A DNA stretch of 64,000 bases, from assembly GCF_003864335.1 (NCBI RefSeq), contig NZ_BEXA01000003.1, forward strand, positions 358,356-422,355, in the 5' to 3' direction. A model generated the notes under the pieces. That model saw only the letters and a program-made list of their open reading frames with translations. It was not told the DNA's origin and made no database searches. Shown here in pieces: positions 49,001-59,616 of the stretch. The first letter of the stretch is position 1. Each line of letters starts with the position of its first letter. The translations under genes and the position numbers were made by a program. Origin of the DNA: Lentilactobacillus kosonis. GTDB lineage: Bacteria; Bacillota; Bacilli; Lactobacillales; Lactobacillaceae.

Positions 49001-50362
49001 TTGGGCGATGGCCAGATAATAACTAATTTAATTATCGTGATTATCACTTTTATTTTTGCGGCATTTTTTGTTGCCAGTGAATTTGCGTTAGTTCAGTCAC
49101 GACTTAGTGCGCTGGAAGAACAACGTAAAAAGATGGGCAAGAAAACTAAGAAGATTGATCGAGAAATCCATATGGTGACTAACTTGAATGAGTATCTTTC
49201 CACTACTCAGGTTGGAGTTAGTTTAGCTGGAATTATTCTAGGTTGGGTTGGTGAATCTTTTGTGGTAACCGTGCTGGTTGATATTATGGAAGTTCACAAC
49301 TCCCCTATCAACCCCGCAACTGCTCATGCAATTGGAGCGGTTTTAGGAATTATTATTCTAACTTACTTAGAAGTTGTTATAACTGAAATTGTTCCGAAAA
49401 ACATTAGTATCGATATGCCCTTGAGGGTACTAAGCATCGTTACTACCCCACTTCATTGGTTCCACGTTATTTTTTACCCATTCGTTTGGTTATTAAATTC
49501 TTCAGCCAATGGGATCGTTAAAATGTTAGGCCTTCCCGTTGCTAATGAGAACTCGGAACAATTTTCTCAAGCAGAAATTTTGAGCTTATCTAAAAATGCA
49601 GTTAAAACCGGTGAGCTAGAACAAAACGATTACTTGTATATGCAGCGTGCATTTGACCTTAATGACAAAGTTGCTAAAGACATTATGATCGACCGGACTC
49701 AACTAGAAGTAATTGATATCACCGCAGATGTTCATGAAGCGATTCAAATGTATCTTCAAGAAAAATTCAGTCGACTTCCAGTTGTTGCTGATAATGATAA
49801 GGATAAAATTTTAGGTTACGTTTATAACTATGATTTAATTCGACAATCTCAAGTTGACTCGAAAATCAAAGTTGACAGATTATTAAGAAACATTTCTACC
49901 ACTCCTGAAATGACACCAATTACCGAAGTTTTAAATCAAATGATCAAAAAGCGGACACCAATTGTTGTCGTTGTCGATGAATATGGTGGAACATCGGGAA
50001 TTATCACTGATAAAGATATTTATGAAGAATTATTCGGAACTGTTCGTGATGAAATTGATCCTTCATTCACAGAATATATCTTTAAGCAACCTAATGGAAC
50101 GTATCAGGCAAATGGTAAGTTAACGACCCATGATTTCGAGCGGTACTTCCAACTCGACTTTCCTGAATTTACAGATTCAGATGCCGTTACTTTGGCGGGT
50201 TACTTTATCGATAACTACCCTAACTTAAAAGCTGGCGATACGATTTCATTCCATAACTTTGATTTCAAGATTATCGATTATGAAAACTCATTTATTAATT
50301 GGTTTGAGGTAACTGTTAAAAAGCCTCTCAAACCTGAAGATGAAGATGATAACAATAATTAA
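49001..50362 (+). CDS. CorC/HlyC-family membrane protein (DUF21-CBS-CorC)
   Basis: About 453 residues: a DUF21 membrane domain (residues about 1-200; AAFFVASEFALVQSRLSALE, TTQVGVSLAGIILGWVGE), two CBS domains (ARDIMI-like AKDIMIDRTQLEVIDI; TPIVVVVDEYGGTSGIITD) and a C-terminal CorC domain from about residue 370. CNNM/CorC proteins are linked to Mg2+ efflux or homeostasis. TGAGG lies 9 nt before a TTG at 49001, taken as the start; the ATG at 48986 overlaps that site. Confidence 0.88.
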   Translation: MGDGQIITNLIIVIITFIFAAFFVASEFALVQSRLSALEEQRKKMGKKTKKIDREIHMVTNLNEYLSTTQVGVSLAGIILGWVGESFVVTVLVDIMEVHNSPINPATAHAIGAVLGIIILTYLEVVITEIVPKNISIDMPLRVLSIVTTPLHWFHVIFYPFVWLLNSSANGIVKMLGLPVANENSEQFSQAEILSLSKNAVKTGELEQNDYLYMQRAFDLNDKVAKDIMIDRTQLEVIDITADVHEAIQMYLQEKFSRLPVVADNDKDKILGYVYNYDLIRQSQVDSKIKVDRLLRNISTTPEMTPITEVLNQMIKKRTPIVVVVDEYGGTSGIITDKDIYEELFGTVRDEIDPSFTEYIFKQPNGTYQANGKLTTHDFERYFQLDFPEFTDSDAVTLAGYFIDNYPNLKAGDTISFHNFDFKIIDYENSFINWFEVTVKKPLKPEDEDDNNN

Positions 50363-50403
50363 TTTAGCTACTTTATAAACAATAGTTACTAAACAAGCTT
50401 AAA

Positions 50404-50457
50404 GGAGTAGAAAGCCGGACAACAAGCATAATTTGTTTCCAACTTTCTACTCTTTTT
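50404..50457 (+). terminator. Terminator of the CorC-like gene
   Basis: GAGTAGAAAG / CTTTCTACTC closing an inner GGACAACAA / TTTGTTTCC hairpin, then TTTTTGAT. Confidence 0.8.
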
Positions 50458-50481
50458 GATACATATTAAGGGGGATCCACT

Positions 50482-53400
50482 TTGAAAACTGTATGGAAGA
50501 AAACGCCAACTTTCGTTATTTATACGCTATTCTTTTTTCTATTTATCGGCGTAATGATTAGTTGCCTATCTTTAAGTGGCAAAACAATGATTTGGCAGTT
50601 AGATGGTTTGGCCCAACATTTTCCGATTTTAGTCCAATTTAGACAAATGATTTTAGACTTTTTAGCTAATCCCAGTCACGGACTAACTAATTGGGCTTGG
50701 AACATCGGTTTAGGTTCAGATACCTTAACTAATTTTCAATATTATGTCATTGGGGACCTATTTAATTATTTAATCGTTTTATTTCCAAAAAGCCAGATTG
50801 AAACTGGATTTGCTGTCCTAGTATTTTTGCGAATGTATGTCTCGGGGCTGTCGTTTCTACTATTCACCCACCACTACAAATTTAAAAAAATTAGTACGCT
50901 AATTGGCTCGTTGGCATATGCCTTCAACGGTTATGCAATTTCGACTGGTTTTCACCATCCATTTTTCATCCTACCTTTAATATTCTTCCCATTATTAGCG
51001 TATGGTATCGATAATGTTCTAAAAAATAAATCGTTCGTACCACTAGTTATTGCTGTCTTCTTAGTATTAATTGGTAACTTTTACTTTGCTTGGATTCTTG
51101 CAATTGGTGCTACAGTTTACACGCTAATTAGACTTCTAAGTATGTACAAAGATTCTGAATTTCATTTTTTAAAATCAATTAGCAAGTTAATCGGTTCAGC
51201 AATTCTAGGTCTAGGGATGGCCGCAATTGTCTTCTTACCAACAATTATGCTGGCCGCTAAATCGACTCGTATTAATCAAAAATTTGCGAATGGATTGACT
51301 TTCTTCCCACTTGAATATTACTTAAAGATGCCCAATGCGATTTTACTTAACGGTCGGGCAATGAACTTTTGGCTCGTAATTGGCATCACTGGCTTATCAT
51401 TCTTAGGGGTTGTCTATATGGTTAGCCACTTTAAAAAGTACCTTTGGGAAAATATTTATCTGCTAATAATTATCATTGGTCTGTTAATTCCAGCCTTTGG
51501 CGCCATGATTAACGCTATGACTACCCCATCTAATCGTTGGATCCTTTTAGCTAACTTATTATTTGCATTTGCAACGATGATTTTAATTGATAACTTAAAC
51601 TCCCTGACCATTCGTGATGTTTATTGGCTACTTGGAAGTAGTCTAGGATTAATCGCGATTGTTTGGCTCAATAACGGAATGATTATGAACATTACTAGGC
51701 ACGATTTTATTGAGTATGGCATGCTGCTCCTGACAATCATTGTAATTTTGGCAATGTTATTTTTCCGATGGTCACACACCACAAACTTTGTTGTAATGAC
51801 CTTAGTCTTCTCATTAAACCTCATTGTGAATATTATTGGGGTATACAGCCCTAACGCGACTAATTTGGCCACCCAGCAGATGGATCAGGGACTCTCGACT
51901 AGGTTCTCGAATGATTACTATAATGGAGCCCAAAAGTACGTGATAGAGCAACCAGGCTTCTTTAGAACTTCCAAAGCTCCCCGTTATCAATATAATCAAA
52001 ATATCGATAATCTTGCGAACTTCACCAATACCAACACCAATATTTCAATCAACACCGGAATTAATGACGAGTCAATTTATCTAACCCTTCAAAACGGTTA
52101 CTTAGGAGATTTTTCACGAGCTGTTGCAAATAGTCAATTTTCCATGAATACTCCGATTGGTCAAAATGATTATCGAACCGCACTTAATAATTTAATGGGG
52201 GTTAAGTACCTATTCGCCCGAGCCAATGATAATAAACAAATGATTCCATACGGCTATACTCCTGTTAAAGACCGTAACGGCAAGATTAAGGTCTTTCAGG
52301 CTAAAGAGCGGACTAATGCTGATCCAAACATTGAAAACTTGTCTGGAACCATTATTTACAAATCAAGCAATGCTCTCCCACTCGTTTACACCCAAGTAAA
52401 AACCGTTGCACCAGCTACATTTAATCAACTTGATCCGCTTGATAAAGAACGAATCATGACTCAAGGTGCGGTGGTCTATAAAACATCTCAATCACGATCA
52501 CCACTAAACTACACTTCGCCAAGAAAGAATATTAAGTACAAAGTCAAAGTAGATACTAGCACCTTAATTAACTCACCTGAACAATTAACCAAATACCGCT
52601 TAAATATCTTAGGTAAAAAAGATGCCAATAAGACTATCAGCAATCCTCATGACCAAGTTAGTTTAGGTGCAAATTATCAAAAGACCCGTAACCTGTTATT
52701 CCAAAATCAAGATATTTTAGCAAATAACAAATACCATAACCGGAATAATTTAACTGAAATGACCACTGATGCCACTGGAAAACCACTTCAATACTCACTA
52801 AAAGTTAATAATCCTAATGAAACTAAAAACAGCGAATTGTTCTTAGTGATTGATGGGATTCATCAGTCTGATGGGAATTTAAATGACCAAATAAAATGGC
52901 TTGAAAATCAGCATCTATTGGACAATAAATCATATTCAAAAATGCAAAAGCTCAATGATTTACGATCAAATATTCTTGATCCCAAATTTGGTGGCTATTT
53001 ACTAAATGCTTATACAAATGGTTATCATACTGGATTTGCTCAGTATGACAGCGATAACTTATCAAACTATCGCCAAATTAATAGCATTGTTTTGAACTTA
53101 GGATACTCCAAGGACGCTCGTAAGAGTGTCAAATTACTGTTTAATCAGGTTAAGAACATTAAATTTAAGTCTGTGAAATTAGTGGCTATGCCATTTAACA
53201 AACAGTATGACACCCAAATGCAACAATTAAAGCATGCCGGGTTAACCAATCTAAAAGTCAACAATAATCATGTCTCTGGTATTACTAATGCTCAGTCCGG
53301 ACAAACTATGGTTAGTTCAATTCCTTATTCCAGTGGTTGGCATTTAACCATTGATGGCAAAGCAGCCAAAACATTCGTTGTTAACAAGGGATTTGTGGGC

Positions 53401-53577
53401 GCTAATCTATCGGCAGGACGCCACCAAATTAGATTAACCTACACCACCCCAGGATTTAATTTAGGAATGCTAATCACTATCATTAGTACAGCTATCCTAA
53501 TAATTTTATGGATTATCTCTGCGATAATTTCAACCAATCGGCGTAAGCATGAGCCGGGTCATTATCGATCTCGATAA
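50482..53577 (+). CDS. yfhO: YfhO-family membrane protein
   Basis: 1031 residues, intact. About 13 membrane helices up to residue 470, a large extracytoplasmic domain (about 480-970), then a last helix near residues 995-1017. The start segment QLDGLAQHFPILVQF, GLGSDTLTNFQYYVIGDLFN and the C-terminal IPYSSGWHLTIDGK and NKGFVGANLSAGRHQIRLTY match YfhO proteins, which are GT-C-like and proposed to modify lipoteichoic acid or other wall polymers. It starts at TTG 50482 behind GGGGGA. Acceptor and donor unknown. Confidence 0.9.
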   Translation: MKTVWKKTPTFVIYTLFFFLFIGVMISCLSLSGKTMIWQLDGLAQHFPILVQFRQMILDFLANPSHGLTNWAWNIGLGSDTLTNFQYYVIGDLFNYLIVLFPKSQIETGFAVLVFLRMYVSGLSFLLFTHHYKFKKISTLIGSLAYAFNGYAISTGFHHPFFILPLIFFPLLAYGIDNVLKNKSFVPLVIAVFLVLIGNFYFAWILAIGATVYTLIRLLSMYKDSEFHFLKSISKLIGSAILGLGMAAIVFLPTIMLAAKSTRINQKFANGLTFFPLEYYLKMPNAILLNGRAMNFWLVIGITGLSFLGVVYMVSHFKKYLWENIYLLIIIIGLLIPAFGAMINAMTTPSNRWILLANLLFAFATMILIDNLNSLTIRDVYWLLGSSLGLIAIVWLNNGMIMNITRHDFIEYGMLLLTIIVILAMLFFRWSHTTNFVVMTLVFSLNLIVNIIGVYSPNATNLATQQMDQGLSTRFSNDYYNGAQKYVIEQPGFFRTSKAPRYQYNQNIDNLANFTNTNTNISINTGINDESIYLTLQNGYLGDFSRAVANSQFSMNTPIGQNDYRTALNNLMGVKYLFARANDNKQMIPYGYTPVKDRNGKIKVFQAKERTNADPNIENLSGTIIYKSSNALPLVYTQVKTVAPATFNQLDPLDKERIMTQGAVVYKTSQSRSPLNYTSPRKNIKYKVKVDTSTLINSPEQLTKYRLNILGKKDANKTISNPHDQVSLGANYQKTRNLLFQNQDILANNKYHNRNNLTEMTTDATGKPLQYSLKVNNPNETKNSELFLVIDGIHQSDGNLNDQIKWLENQHLLDNKSYSKMQKLNDLRSNILDPKFGGYLLNAYTNGYHTGFAQYDSDNLSNYRQINSIVLNLGYSKDARKSVKLLFNQVKNIKFKSVKLVAMPFNKQYDTQMQQLKHAGLTNLKVNNNHVSGITNAQSGQTMVSSIPYSSGWHLTIDGKAAKTFVVNKGFVGANLSAGRHQIRLTYTTPGFNLGMLITIISTAILIILWIISAIISTNRRKHEPGHYRSR

Positions 53578-53653
53578 CTTACAGTATTCCAATTAATTTA
53601 ATTTGCTTGTATATTTAAACTAACAATTAGGAATTATTCCAGGAGGTAATTCA

Positions 53654-54106
53654 ATGAAAACCGTTAGAATTTTATTTATTTCCATTGAGGGTAATACTCG
53701 TTCATTTTTAAAAAATCTCACAAAATATGCTGAATCTATAACTGATCAAACTTCTAATCCAATCAAAATCGAATTGACTGAGATTAGTGAGCAAACTGAC
53801 TTAGCTAATGAGAGCGCACCATTCTTCGCATTTGTGCCAACTTATCTAGATGGTGGCAATGGGATCGATAATGGAGTCACCGAATTAATGACTAATGCGC
53901 TAGGTGAGTACATTGAATATGGTAATAATGCCAGGCTACTAAAAGGCGTGGTTGGCAGTGGTAACCGAAACTTCAATGAGCAATACTGTTTAACCGCTAA
54001 ACGGTATGCTAGCAAATTTAACGCCCCATTTTTAGCTGATTATGAGTTACGTGGTACGGGTGCTGATGTCGAAAGAATTTACAAAATTTTATCTGAAAAT
54101 GCATAA
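53654..54106 (+). CDS. nrdI: NrdI flavodoxin-like protein
   Basis: 150 residues. Flavodoxin-like FISIEGNTRSFLKNL (FMN phosphate loop, residues about 9-23), AFVPTYLDGGNG, GVVGSGNRNFNEQYCLTAKRY are NrdI hallmarks. NrdI activates the manganese class Ib ribonucleotide reductase. No nrdE, nrdF or nrdH is adjacent, so this is a detached copy. AGGAGG precedes the ATG. Confidence 0.9.
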   Translation: MKTVRILFISIEGNTRSFLKNLTKYAESITDQTSNPIKIELTEISEQTDLANESAPFFAFVPTYLDGGNGIDNGVTELMTNALGEYIEYGNNARLLKGVVGSGNRNFNEQYCLTAKRYASKFNAPFLADYELRGTGADVERIYKILSENA

Positions 54107-54107
54107 A

Positions 54108-54151
54108 TAAAGAGAGCCACATGATGATATCCTCGTGCGGCTCTCTTTTTT
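54108..54151. terminator. Bidirectional terminator, nrdI / MFS gene
   Basis: AAAGAGAGCC / GGCTCTCTTT with an inner CA..TG extension, A and T tracts both sides. Confidence 0.88.
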
Positions 54152-54153
54152 AT

Positions 54154-55332
54154 TTATATCTGATCTAACTGACGTTGTTTAAACCAATTAACTATGATTA
54201 ATCCAGCAAGAGTAATAATAATAATTCCTGCAGCAAACCCAAATAGATACTGGTATGAAGCGAAATCAATAATAAAGCCACCGATTAACGGTCCAACTGC
54301 TCGGCCAAAAGACATGAATAAATTATAAATTCCTTGATATTTGCCTCGTTCAGAAGGCCCTGATAGACTGTCAATCCAAGCAGGAACACCTGGGAATCCA
54401 ATCATTTCACCAATAGTCGTAACAATCATCACTATTACGAATGCGGTGTAGTTTTTGGCAAAAATTAGTCCTAAAAATGCAATTGCAAAAATAAATATTC
54501 CCACATATGTTTGTGTGCTTAACTTAAATTTTTCACCAATTCGATTAACAAACGGCTGTAGAAATACAATCATCAATCCATTTAAAGTCCAAAGTAAACT
54601 ATACTTTTCAAATGAGATCCCCAATTCAGTCATATGAACCGAAATCACACTTTCCCATAGCGTATATGACAAGTAAACTGTTAATACTACTAAACAAATT
54701 GCTGCGATAATCGCTTTAGTATTGACCTTAGTACTGCCACTTTCGCTAATGCTACCACTGTCTTCTCGCTTATCAATATCAACATTGAACATCGTAATAG
54801 TTAATATTAACAACCCAATATAAAAACCAAACGCAACTGTAAATACGGTTGCAACCCCATATTTAAGTAAGAATCCTACTAACAATGTTCCGATTACCAC
54901 TCCAAGATTGGTACCAATATATAAAACGTTAAAAATAGTTCTGGTAGATTGGCTCTTAATCGTTGCTGCATAAGCATTAAATAGCGTCATACAAGCTCCA
55001 TCCCCAAAACCAACGAATAATAGCATAATCGTAAATATTGGCCAACCGTGGAAAAATATCAAAATGAAAATTGCGATTGTGGAAAAAGAGACACTTAAAA
55101 TTGTCGCTGAATAAGGGGACCACTTATCAAATAACCTTTCCCCTAAATAATTTCCCAACATCATACAACACGACATCAACAACAATGACATTCCAGCCAG
55201 GGTCAATGATTTGTGTAAATAATTGTGCATATAAATCGTAACTAGTGGCCACATAAATGCTGCACCAGCATTCAATAATAATGAGCACGCAATTACGGAA
55301 ATAAGGTTAACCTCTGACCTTTTCTTTAACAC
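54154..55332 (-). CDS. MFS transporter, multidrug-efflux type
   Basis: 392 residues, 12 hydrophobic helices in two halves. Motif-A-like GNYLGERLFDKWS (residues about 58-70) and a second DSLSGPSERGKYQGIYNLF in the middle loops of the C-terminal half. Similar to DHA1-type drug exporters of Gram-positives. Substrate unknown. Intact. Confidence 0.82.
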   Translation of the reverse strand: MLKKRSEVNLISVIACSLLLNAGAAFMWPLVTIYMHNYLHKSLTLAGMSLLLMSCCMMLGNYLGERLFDKWSPYSATILSVSFSTIAIFILIFFHGWPIFTIMLLFVGFGDGACMTLFNAYAATIKSQSTRTIFNVLYIGTNLGVVIGTLLVGFLLKYGVATVFTVAFGFYIGLLILTITMFNVDIDKREDSGSISESGSTKVNTKAIIAAICLVVLTVYLSYTLWESVISVHMTELGISFEKYSLLWTLNGLMIVFLQPFVNRIGEKFKLSTQTYVGIFIFAIAFLGLIFAKNYTAFVIVMIVTTIGEMIGFPGVPAWIDSLSGPSERGKYQGIYNLFMSFGRAVGPLIGGFIIDFASYQYLFGFAAGIIIITLAGLIIVNWFKQRQLDQI

Positions 55333-55410
55333 AACTGAACCCTCCTTATTAATTGATCACTTCCTCCATTTTCGCATATCTAACAGTTAAAACAAGCAAA
55401 TTATCCCTAA

Positions 55411-55455
55411 TAAAAAACACTAGGGAAGACTCACGGTCTTCCCTAGTGTTTTTTA
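55411..55455. terminator. Terminator downstream of secreted Ig-like protein
   Basis: AAAAAACACTAGGGAAGAC / GTCTTCCCTAGTGTTTTTT, perfect stem. It faces the secreted protein gene on the minus strand and may also stop plus-strand transcripts. Confidence 0.9.
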
Positions 55456-55463
55456 ATCAAATA

Positions 55464-56233
55464 TTATTTTTGGAGTGCAAATCGGTAGTAGTGAACTGGG
55501 GCATTGCCAAATTTAACTTTGGTTGCCTTGTTCTTGCTATTAACAATCCAGAATGACTTGTTACTTGTAAATCTAATATACATTGTCTGAGCTTTCTTTT
55601 GACCACGTTGAGTGTAAGTGATCTTCCAGAAAGAACCATTCGCATCAACATCATACTTTGCATAGTTGATCAATTTTTTAACGAATTTACCATTGTAGTA
55701 AAGATATTGGTTCAACCCAGTGTTTTGGCTGAACTTAGTAACTACAGTGTACCCGGCATTAGCGCCCGATTTCCAAGTACCAGTTGGCGTATTGACCTTA
55801 ATACCATTATTAGTGGTATTTGTAGTCTTATTACTTGAAGTTGCTGTCTTTTTAGCATTACTATTCTTGTTTGCGGTTGTCTTATCAGCCACATTTACTT
55901 TACTGTTAACTGGTTTAACAGTAATAATTCTATAAAAGTATGAATTACTACTTTGTCTTGCATAAACATAAACTTTTTGGTTAGCTTTTAGTTGATTTGG
56001 CAAGCTAACTTGGAATTTACCATTTACTGAATCAGCTGTTGATTGAGCTAATACTTTTTTATTAGTATCTCTCACAATTACTGATACACCTTTAGTGGCA
56101 TCTCCTGTGATACTGGTTGAATTTGTATATACATTATCAACATTTAACGTAAGTGAATTAGCAGAAACTGCTTTAGCACCAAACAATAACGCAAACAATG
56201 CCACAGCGAAAACTAATAATTTAGATTTTTCAT
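55464..56233 (-). CDS. Secreted Ig-like domain protein (frame break in signal peptide)
   Basis: GAGGAG and an ATG at 56233 lead into MKN and an early stop; one more A in ATGAAAAATC gives MKKSKLLVFAVALFALLFGA, a signal peptide with cleavage near AVSA. Then an Ig-like fold (SITGDATKGVSVIVRDTNKK, residues about 30-105), a Thr/Asn/Lys-rich linker (about 110-145), and an unrecognised C-terminal module with many aromatics (QYLYYNGKFVKKLINY, ITYTQRGQKKAQTMYIRF). About 256 residues. No sorting signal visible. Confidence 0.7.
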
Positions 56234-56425
56234 AAACTTACTCCTCTTTTAAAATTGCATGCTTCATTATATAGTCAATTTCAAATAATAGCTGTAATTT
56301 TATTTTAGTTTATGCCTTTCTTAAAAAAGCTGTTAAACCAGGCAATTTGTGTAAGCGATTTAAACATTTATGCTAAAAGCTCAAACTAATTTTATGGAAC
56401 CCTTTTTTTACTGAAATATGTGTTA

Positions 56426-56461
56426 TATAATATTACCGAAATGGTATAGACATTTATACCA
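56426..56461 (+). promoter_or_regulatory. zwf promoter with 7-bp inverted-repeat operator
   Basis: A perfect -10 TATAAT at 56426-56431 with a weak -35. From 56442 to 56461 stands TGGTATA, GACATT, TATACCA: a perfect inverted repeat centred about 20 bp downstream of the -10, i.e. over the start of transcription. It resembles GntR/UTRA operators built on TGGTATAGAC. Confidence 0.6.
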
Positions 56462-56496
56462 ATTACTTAGTTAATTATTGATAGGAGTGGAGTATT

Positions 56497-57980
56497 TTGC
56501 CAACTGAAAGAAGTTCACTGATCATGCTCTTTGGGGCAACTGGAGATTTAGCAACTAGAAAGTTGTACCCAGCTATTTTTAATCTTTATAAAAAAGGTAA
56601 TATTAAAGATCATTTTGCTGTCCTTGGTACTTCTCGTTACAAGTTTGACGACGATAAGTTCAGAGAAACGGTTAAAAAATCTGTGTCTGGCGAAAGTGAT
56701 GACAAGAAATTAATTGAATCATTCATTCAACATTTCTACTTCGTTACTCACGACGTTACAGACTTAGAACATTACTCAGCTTTGAAAGATAAAGCTAACG
56801 AACTAGATAAGAAATTTAAGCTTGGTGGCAACCGAATCTTCTACGTTTCAATGGCTCCTAACTTCTTTGGCGTTGTTGCTAAAAACCTGAAGAATCAAGG
56901 ACTTCTTACAACTGGTAATGGCTTCAATCGTTTAGTTATTGAAAAGCCATTTGGTCGCGATTTTGAATCTGCTAAAGAATTAAATGATGCTCTTAGTGAG
57001 TCATTTAATGAAAATCAAATTTACCGAATTGATCATTACTTGGGTAAAGAAATGATTCAAAATATCGAAGCTGTTCGCTTTGGTAACACCATTTTCGAAG
57101 CTCTTTGGAATAACCGTTACATTGATAATATTCAAGTAACGCTTGCTGAAAATCTTGGGGTTGAAGAACGTGCAGGTTACTACGATAACTCTGGTGCCCT
57201 CCGTGATATGGTCCAAATCATATTATGCAAATCGTTAGTTTGCTAGCCATGGAGCAACCGGTTGCCTTTCAAGATACTGACATCCGAGCTGAAAAAGTTA
57301 AGGCCCTCCGTAGTTTACGAGTTTACAACGTGGCAGAAGCATCAACTAACTTCGTTCGTGGCCAATATGGCGCATCAGTTGATGGATCAAGTAAGGAATA
57401 CCGTAAAGAAGATGGCGTTCCTGCTGATTCTAACAATGAAACGTTCGTGGCCGGCAAATTGTTATTTGATAACTACCGGTGGTCTGGGGTTCCTTTCTAC
57501 ATCCGAACTGGTAAGAAGTTAGCTGACAAGTTTACTCGTGTGGACGTTGTCTTCAAAAAACCACTAGTTGACATCTTCTCATTCCCACAAGATGGTAACA
57601 CCCTTCTTAGCCCTAACGTTTTGACAATCCATATTGAACCTGAACAAGGTTTTTCACTCGTTGTTAATGCTAAGAACAGTGAACAAGGTTTCCATACTGA
57701 ACCGGTTAACTTGGATTTCTATGAAAATTCACAAAGAACTCAAGCAACACCTCAACCATACGAACGTTTAATTCACGATGTTCTTAAGGGTGATGGCACT
57801 AACTTTGCAAGTTGGCCAGAAGTGGCTAGTGCTTGGAAGTTTGTTGACCAAGTTCGTCGTGTCTGGGATATTCAACAACCTATGTTCCCTAACTACATCC
57901 CTGGTTCAATGGGACCTGTAACTGCCGATGAGTTGCTTGCCCGTGATCACCGTGAATGGGTTTACAAATTAAATCAATAA
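56497..57980 (+). CDS. zwf: Glucose-6-phosphate 1-dehydrogenase (one frame break)
   Basis: Entry enzyme of the 6-phosphogluconate/phosphoketolase pathway. The first frame has LFGATGDLATRKLYPAIFNL (NADP site), IEKPFGRDFESAKEL and RIDHYLGKEMIQN (catalytic His region), and stops after DMVQ near 57246. The second frame continues NHIMQIVSLLAMEQPVAF and FYIRTGKKLADKFTRVDVVF. An A missing from CAAATCAT near 57219 explains it. About 494 residues restored. Starts at TTG 56497 behind AGGAGTGG. As an apparently essential step of sugar use, a true loss would be surprising. Confidence 0.9.
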
Positions 57981-57982
57981 TA

Positions 57983-58013
57983 AAAAGATCCCCGTTTACC
58001 GGGGATTTTTTTG
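57983..58013 (+). terminator. Terminator of zwf
   Basis: ATCCCCG, short loop, CGGGGAT followed by TTTTTT. Confidence 0.9.
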
Positions 58014-58131
58014 TAACATTATTTTTTATTGATTTTTTGCAATGATTACCCATTCACATTAGGCTTGTGCAGTGTTACACTATTTCTGTAGAACTTTTAC
58101 AATTTTTTTATACGCAAAGGATGGTATTACA

Positions 58132-59564
58132 ATGGCTGATCAAAAAGCAAACATTGGTGTTGTAGGTATGGCCGTTATGGGTAAGAACCTTGCCCTTAAC
58201 ATTGAAAGCCGCGGCTTTACTGTTGGTATCTATAACCGTTCAGAATCAAAAACTAAGACTGTTATGGCAGATCATAGTGAAAAGAAATTGGTTCCAAGCT
58301 ACTCAGTTGAAGACTTCGTTAATTCACTTGAAACTCCTCGTCGAATTGTGATGATGGTTAAAGCTGGAAAACCAACTGACGCTGTTATCGATGAACTTCT
58401 TCCTTTGCTTGATAAAGGTGACGTTTTAATCGATGGTGGTAACACAAACTTCCACGATACAATGGCAAGAAATGCTAAACTAGACAAATCTGGTATTAAC
58501 TTTATCGGAATGGGTGTATCTGGTGGTGAACTTGGTGCCCTTCAAGGACCTTCACTTATGCCAGGTGGCCAAAAAGAAGCTTACGATTTAGTTGAACCAA
58601 TCTTGACTCAAATCGCTGCTAAAGCTCCTGCTGATGGCGAACCTTGTGTTACTTATATCGGACCTAACGGTGCTGGTCACTACGTAAAAATGGTTCACAA
58701 TGGTATCGAATATGGTGATGAAGAATTAATCGACGAAAGTTACAACATCTTGAGAAACGTTGCTGGTTACTCAGTTGATGAACTTGCTGACATCTTCAAA
58801 GAATGGAACAAGGGTGAACTCGAAAGTTACTTAATCGAAATCACTGCTGATATCCTTACTCGCAAAGATGATCTTGGCGAAGATAAGACTAAGCCAATCG
58901 TTGATATGATTCTTGACCGTGGTGCTAACAAAGGTACTGGTAAGTGGAGTTCACAAGATGCTCTTGAAGTTGGTGTTGACCAATCACTTATTACTGAATC
59001 AGTTTACGCTCGTTTCATTTCAATGATTAAAGACGAACGTGTTGCTGCTTCTAAGGTACTTCCTGCACCTAAGGCTGACATCGAATTCGATAAGAAAGAA
59101 ATCGTTGAAAAGTTCGTGAAGCATTATACTTCGGTAAAGTTATGAGTTATGCTCAAGGATTTGCTCAATTAAAAACCGCTTCAGATCAATACGAATGGAA
59201 CCTACAATTGGGTGAAATGGCTAAGATCTGGCGTGCTGGTTGTATTATCCGTGCTCGTTTCTTACAAAACATCACTGATGCATATGACAAGAACCCTGAA
59301 CTACAAAACTTACTTCTTGACCCTTACTTCACTGAAATTTGTAAGAAATATCAAGAATCTGCTCGTGACGTTGTTGCGTTGTCAACTAAAGCTGGTATCC
59401 CAGTACCATCACTTGCAGCTGCTGTTTCATACTACGACTCATATCGTTCAGAAGTTGTTCCTGCAAACTTATTGCAAGCACAACGTGACTACTTCGGTGC
59501 TCACACTTACGAACGTACTGACCGTGAAGGCAACTTCCATTACCCATGGTATGAAGAACAATAA
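58132..59564 (+). CDS. gnd: 6-phosphogluconate dehydrogenase, decarboxylating (one frame break)
   Basis: [20 protein letters not shown] (NADP site) at the N-terminus, [39 protein letters not shown], then [20 protein letters not shown] with the catalytic Lys. The frame breaks near 59121: the expected [17 protein letters not shown] lies in the next frame, up to FHYPWYEEQ. One A missing in GTGAAGCAT explains it. About 478 residues. Starts at ATG 58132 behind AAAGGATGG; the frame extends upstream without a good start. Acts right after zwf. Confidence 0.9.
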
Positions 59565-59580
59565 AACTAACTTATTAAAT

Positions 59581-59616
59581 AAAAAAAGCGTTGAGAATTA
59601 TTCTCAACGCTTTTTT
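59581..59616. terminator. Terminator between gnd and small unknown gene
   Basis: AAAAAAGCGTTGAGAAT / ATTCTCAACGCTTTTTT, perfect stem with tracts on both sides. Confidence 0.9.
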
